NCBI RefSeq assembly: GCF_028369065.1
Contig: NZ_JAQNDA010000006.1
Coordinates: forward strand, 1 to 64,000
Reading direction: 5' to 3'
Source of the DNA: Marinobacter sp. SS21
GTDB taxonomy: Bacteria; Pseudomonadota; Gammaproteobacteria; Pseudomonadales; Oleiphilaceae
Length of the DNA stretch: 64,000 nt
The notes under the pieces were generated by a model. That model saw only the letters and a list, made by a program, of their open reading frames with translations, did no database searches and had not been told where the DNA came from. Position 1 is the first letter of the stretch, and every line of letters starts with the position of its first letter. Position numbers and translations under genes: made by a program. Shown here one piece after another: positions 61,054 through 64,000 of the stretch.

Positions 61054-61263
61054 TCAGCGGGACTCGACGTCGTCTTCCTCGACGTCATCCGGGTGCTCGC
61101 GCTTGTAGCGCTCCCAGTCCTCCCAATCAAACGGCGTACCGGCATTGGGACGCCGTAGGTGGCGGGCGTGCTCCAGGGCATTATGGCGAAGGCTGTGGTC
61201 CCGGTCCTCGTTGTCCTCGTCGAAACCGTACTTTCTGAGGAACTCGTCAGGGCTGATCGGCAT
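61054..61263 (-). CDS. Small charged conserved-type protein
   Basis: 69 residues from the ATG at 61263, highly charged (MPISPDEFLRKYGFDEDNED, HARHLRRPNAGTPFDWEDWE, ending in acidic DDVEEDDVESR). No family recognised. It lies between the acyltransferase and RNase II genes; the gap to the latter is 102 bp. May be co-transcribed with the RNase. Confidence 0.5.
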   Translation of the reverse strand: MPISPDEFLRKYGFDEDNEDRDHSLRHNALEHARHLRRPNAGTPFDWEDWERYKREHPDDVEEDDVESR

Positions 61264-61365
61264 AGGGCGCACCTCCAGATCGTGCGCCGCTGAAGACCGG
61301 CGGGGCCGTGCCTTCAGCGGTGTCTTGGCTTCCAATTCCTACCTTGCGCCCCCGTCGGCGGAATT

Positions 61366-63363
61366 TCAAGCGTTGGCCTGGGTGTCCTCGGCCGGCTTGG
61401 TGTCGGCGTTGGCGGCGTTTTCCACCAGCGTGAACAGGATCTGTTTGCGGTCGTTGTCCACTTCCGCCAGGGTGACCGTGACCGGCTGTTCGAGCTGGAA
61501 GGTGCGGCCGTTCTTGGTGTGGGTCAGACGCAGGGTGACCGGGTCGAAACTGAACTTGCCCGCCAGGGACTTGCTGCTGACAAAGCCCTCCAGGCCATTG
61601 CTGTCGAGGCGGACGTAGAAGCCGGCGGACACGGTGCGGGTGATGGTGCCGGTGAACTGGTCCTGGCCAAGGCTGGGGGCGAACTGGCACTTGAGCCAGT
61701 TCTCCAGGCTGCTGGCGGCCTGGCGGGCCTGGATCTGGGCGGCCTGCAACGCTTCCAGCTGGCTGGCGGACAGCGCCTGCATCGGTTGCTGCCACAACGC
61801 CGCCTTGATCAGCCGGTGCACGTAGAAGTCACTGAATTTGCGCAGTGGCGAGGTGAAGGTGGTGTAGGCCGTCAGGCCCATGCCCTGGTGCGGCGCTGGC
61901 TGGAACGCCAGCTCCACCCGCGCCAGCTGACGCGAGACGATGGCTTTCACCGGCACCTCGGCCACCAGGCCCTCGCTGCGTTGCATCAGGGCGCGGAAGC
62001 CCTCCGGTGTGGCCGGGTCCAGCTCCGCCAGCGCCGGCGCGAAACTGGCCAGCAAGGTGCGGATGTTGTCCTGGCGGTCGTCGCGCAGGCCCGGGTGGGT
62101 GATGAACAGGCCGGACGCCTGCTGGCTGAGGAAATCCGCGGCACAGCGGTTGGCGGCCACCATGCACTCTTCCACCAGCCGGTGGGCCTCGTTTTGGGTG
62201 GCCGGCTCGATCTGGCGGATGCGCTTGTGTTCATCCAGGCGCAGACGGTATTCGGCGCGGTCGTTGCTCAGCAGGGCGTGCTGCTCGCGCCAGCGTCGCA
62301 GCGCGGTGGCGGCCTGGTGCAGCTGGTCCAGGCTGGTGGTTACCGCCTCCGGCAGCGCCTTGGCGTCGTCGTTTTCACGACCGTCGATGACGCTCGCCAC
62401 CAGCTCGTAGCTGAGCTTGCCCTGGGAGCGAACGTTTGCCAGCTGGAAGCTGTAGTCACCCAGACTGCCGTCGTTGTTGACCTGCAGGTCGCACACCAAA
62501 GCCAGCCGTTGGGTGTCCGGTAGCAGCGAGCACAAGCGGGTGCTGATGGCATCCGGCAGCATCGGCCGCGGCTCGCCGGGGAAGTAGATGGCGGTGGCCC
62601 GGTTCAGGGCTTCCCGTTCGGCCGGGCTGTCCGGCGCGATCAGCGCGGTCGGATCGGCGATGGCGACCGATACCTTCCAGCCGGTGGCGTTGGCCTCGGC
62701 CAGCAGGGCGTCGTCCATGTCCTGGGTGCTGGGACTGTCGATGGTGACGTAGGGGGCGGCAGTGCGATCTTCGCGATCACTGCCGGCGGCTGCCACGGCA
62801 TCTTCGCTGAGATCGTCGGCCTGGTTCTGAACCGGCTGGGGCCAGGCTTCGCTGAGGTCGAAACTGGCCAGGGTGAAGGCGCGTTCGACGCCGGGTTCAC
62901 CGGCTTTGCCGATCACCTGCTCGATGCGGGCCTGGCCCTTGCCGTCCTTGAACGGGTGCTTATGGATACGGCAGTAGATCAGGTCGTCCGGCTCGGCGCC
63001 CTGGCGATGCTTGGGGGGAATGAAAATCCAGCGGTTGATGCCCGCCGTTTCCGGCACCACGAAGTGGCCCTTGCCCTTCACCAGGTAGCGGCCGACAAAG
63101 GTGGTCAAAGCGCTCTCCAGAAGCTCGTCCACCTGGCCCTGGGTTTTGCCCTGGTCGTCGGTTTGCTCGGTGACGTTGACCCGGTCACCGGGCAGGACCT
63201 TCTGCATTTCCTCCGGTGGCAGGAACACGTCGCGGCCTTCGTCCAGCACCACGAATCCGAAACGGCCGTTGGTGGCTTTGACGGTGCCGGGAAAGACTAC
63301 CTTGTTCTCTTTGATGTCGGATTTGAGCTGGCGCAACTGAGTGAGGGCGTCGGCATTGAGCAT
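61366..63363 (-). CDS. RNase II/R-family exoribonuclease
   Basis: 665 residues. Cold-shock-like N-terminal domain (VFPGTVKATNGRFGFVVLDE), the RNB catalytic core with SPSTQDMDDALLAEAN (acidic cluster for Mg2+), then GLTAYTTFTSPLRKFSDFYV near its end and a C-terminal S1-like domain (FTGTITRTVSAGFYVRLDSN). Degrades RNA 3' to 5'. RNase R is usually over 750 residues, so this is RNase II-like in size; the name is not fixed. Confidence 0.9.
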   Translation of the reverse strand: MLNADALTQLRQLKSDIKENKVVFPGTVKATNGRFGFVVLDEGRDVFLPPEEMQKVLPGDRVNVTEQTDDQGKTQGQVDELLESALTTFVGRYLVKGKGHFVVPETAGINRWIFIPPKHRQGAEPDDLIYCRIHKHPFKDGKGQARIEQVIGKAGEPGVERAFTLASFDLSEAWPQPVQNQADDLSEDAVAAAGSDREDRTAAPYVTIDSPSTQDMDDALLAEANATGWKVSVAIADPTALIAPDSPAEREALNRATAIYFPGEPRPMLPDAISTRLCSLLPDTQRLALVCDLQVNNDGSLGDYSFQLANVRSQGKLSYELVASVIDGRENDDAKALPEAVTTSLDQLHQAATALRRWREQHALLSNDRAEYRLRLDEHKRIRQIEPATQNEAHRLVEECMVAANRCAADFLSQQASGLFITHPGLRDDRQDNIRTLLASFAPALAELDPATPEGFRALMQRSEGLVAEVPVKAIVSRQLARVELAFQPAPHQGMGLTAYTTFTSPLRKFSDFYVHRLIKAALWQQPMQALSASQLEALQAAQIQARQAASSLENWLKCQFAPSLGQDQFTGTITRTVSAGFYVRLDSNGLEGFVSSKSLAGKFSFDPVTLRLTHTKNGRTFQLEQPVTVTLAEVDNDRKQILFTLVENAANADTKPAEDTQANA

Positions 63364-63448
63364 GGAGCGAACCTGACTGGAATGGCAATGAATGTTTGGC
63401 TCGGCAGTATACCGCGTTCAACGGCCAGCGTCAGACTTCCCGGCTTGC

Positions 63449-63524
63449 GGGCCTCTGATTCACCCCGATTCACCCCGATTCACCGCTGTGTGCCAGAGAT
63501 GGTCCGGAGTTACGCCGAGGCGCC
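63449..63524. mobile_element. 263-bp MITE relic, ends only
   Basis: Left GGGCCTCTGATTCACCCCGA and right GTCCGGAGTTACGCCGAGGC are degenerate forms of the two MITE termini, just 76 bp apart, with nearly all the interior lost. Sits in the gap between the RNase and DUF411 genes, near two tandem copies of CCCCGATTCA. Confidence 0.5.
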
Positions 63525-63562
63525 TGATGAAATCGCCAGGGCCCGCCGGCATTGGGCGCGGC

Positions 63563-64000
63563 TCAGGGGTGCTCGGCGTAGACCCGGGTCTGGCCCTGGT
63601 CGTTGAACAGCAGCACCTGGTAGGCGTCTTGGCGGTCGCCCATCTCCATCCCAGGAGAGCCCACTGGCATGCCGGGAACGCTCAGGCCGCGGGCGGGTAG
63701 GCCCTCGGCGAGCAGGCGGCGGATATCGCTGGCGCGGACGTGGCCCTCGATCACGTAATCACCCACAAAGGCGGTGTGGCAGCTGGCCAGGGCGGGGGTG
63801 AGGCCCGCTTCGGCCTTGATGGTGTGGAGGTCCTGGGTGTTGATGGCCTGCACCGCGAAGCCGTTGTCTTCCAGATGGCGGACCCAGTCGGTGCAGCAAC
63901 CGCATGTGGGTGACTTGTACACGGTGATCGCCGCTGTCTCGTCGGCGTAACTGTCGGTGGCAACGGTGAGGCTGCTGGTCAGGCCCAGGGCCAGTATCAG
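63563..64000 (-). CDS. DUF411 domain protein, 5' end beyond the window
   Basis: At least 145 residues; the frame is open to the window edge, where LGLTSSLTVA may be part of a signal peptide. TVYKSPTCGCCTDWVRHLED (CGCC, metal or thiol site) and SCHTAFVGDYVIEGHVRASD, GLSVPGMPVGSPGMEM are the DUF411 signatures. Such proteins are found with copper-resistance genes, but no copper operon is visible here. The true start is past 64000. Confidence 0.85.
   Translation of the reverse strand: MILALGLTSSLTVATDSYADETAAITVYKSPTCGCCTDWVRHLEDNGFAVQAINTQDLHTIKAEAGLTPALASCHTAFVGDYVIEGHVRASDIRRLLAEGLPARGLSVPGMPVGSPGMEMGDRQDAYQVLLFNDQGQTRVYAEHP

Overview
The window is high-GC chromosomal DNA from a free-living gammaproteobacterium, most likely marine or environmental. 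Supporting genes are a long FadE-type acyl-CoA dehydrogenase, paired PA2778/PA2779-type proteins, a flavin monooxygenase, an ArfB, a DUF3012 lipoprotein and a PEP-CTERM protein. The mix suggests a Marinobacter or Alcanivorax relative, but I cannot fix the genus. No rRNA, tRNA, CRISPR array or prophage was seen.

Positions 1-3.9 kb are a mosaic of unrelated gene fragments: an orphan ORF, a NucA/NucB nuclease piece, an RHS/YD-repeat core, an IS256-type end and the 3' half of a class A beta-lactamase gene. Short repeats with the core GGGGTCAG separate them. An intact REP-associated tyrosine transposase (RAYT) lies between two direct 512-bp copies of the beta-lactamase 3' region. The complete beta-lactamase has lost its stop codon and runs into the repeats, gaining a Gly/Ser/Met tail.

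4.3-11.2 kb holds an NYN-LOTUS protein, a divergent serine hydrolase/TetR pair, a decayed subtilase, a PEP-CTERM protein, a Crp/Fnr pseudogene split by a 263-bp MITE, a small ArfA-like gene whose stop codon sits in a hairpin, and ytoQ. 11-23.6 kb is mostly ordinary: lipoprotein and TPR proteins, a GlxA-type regulator, a DUF4153 protein, the DUF2182/DUF1326 pair, a second MITE copy, the PA2778/PA2779 pair, a eutC relic, a thioesterase, a MAPEG protein and a DCC thioredoxin-like protein.

23.7-27.1 kb carries a two-gene unit: an ATP-grasp ligase and a 677-residue protein with a plausible papain-like Cys-His-Asn triad and no family I recognise. It is followed by a DUF3012 lipoprotein, BluB and ArfB. 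28.5-31.0 kb is accessory: a solute-binding-like gene bracketed by MITE-type ends, a dead RAYT with the same GGGGTCAG repeats, and two AT-rich membrane-protein genes.

31.4-64 kb is core-like: an RhlE-type helicase, an HxlR/old-yellow-enzyme pair, a TetR/flavin monooxygenase pair (both pairs with visible operators), three EamA exporters with nearby regulators, MarC, FadE, OmpA/DUF4398 lipoproteins, AEC, MATE and Bcr/CflA transporters, a PatB-type C-S lyase, an M14-like deacylase, a NUDIX-metallo-beta-lactamase fusion, Tpx, a PhaC-like hydrolase, an acyltransferase, an RNase II/R enzyme and a DUF411 protein cut by the window edge.

The best candidates for something new are (1) the RAYT/GGGGTCAG system that joins and duplicates gene fragments, (2) the ATP-grasp plus papain-like pair, (3) the ArfA-like gene with its stop-codon hairpin, and (4) the 263-bp MITE family and the gene it may carry.
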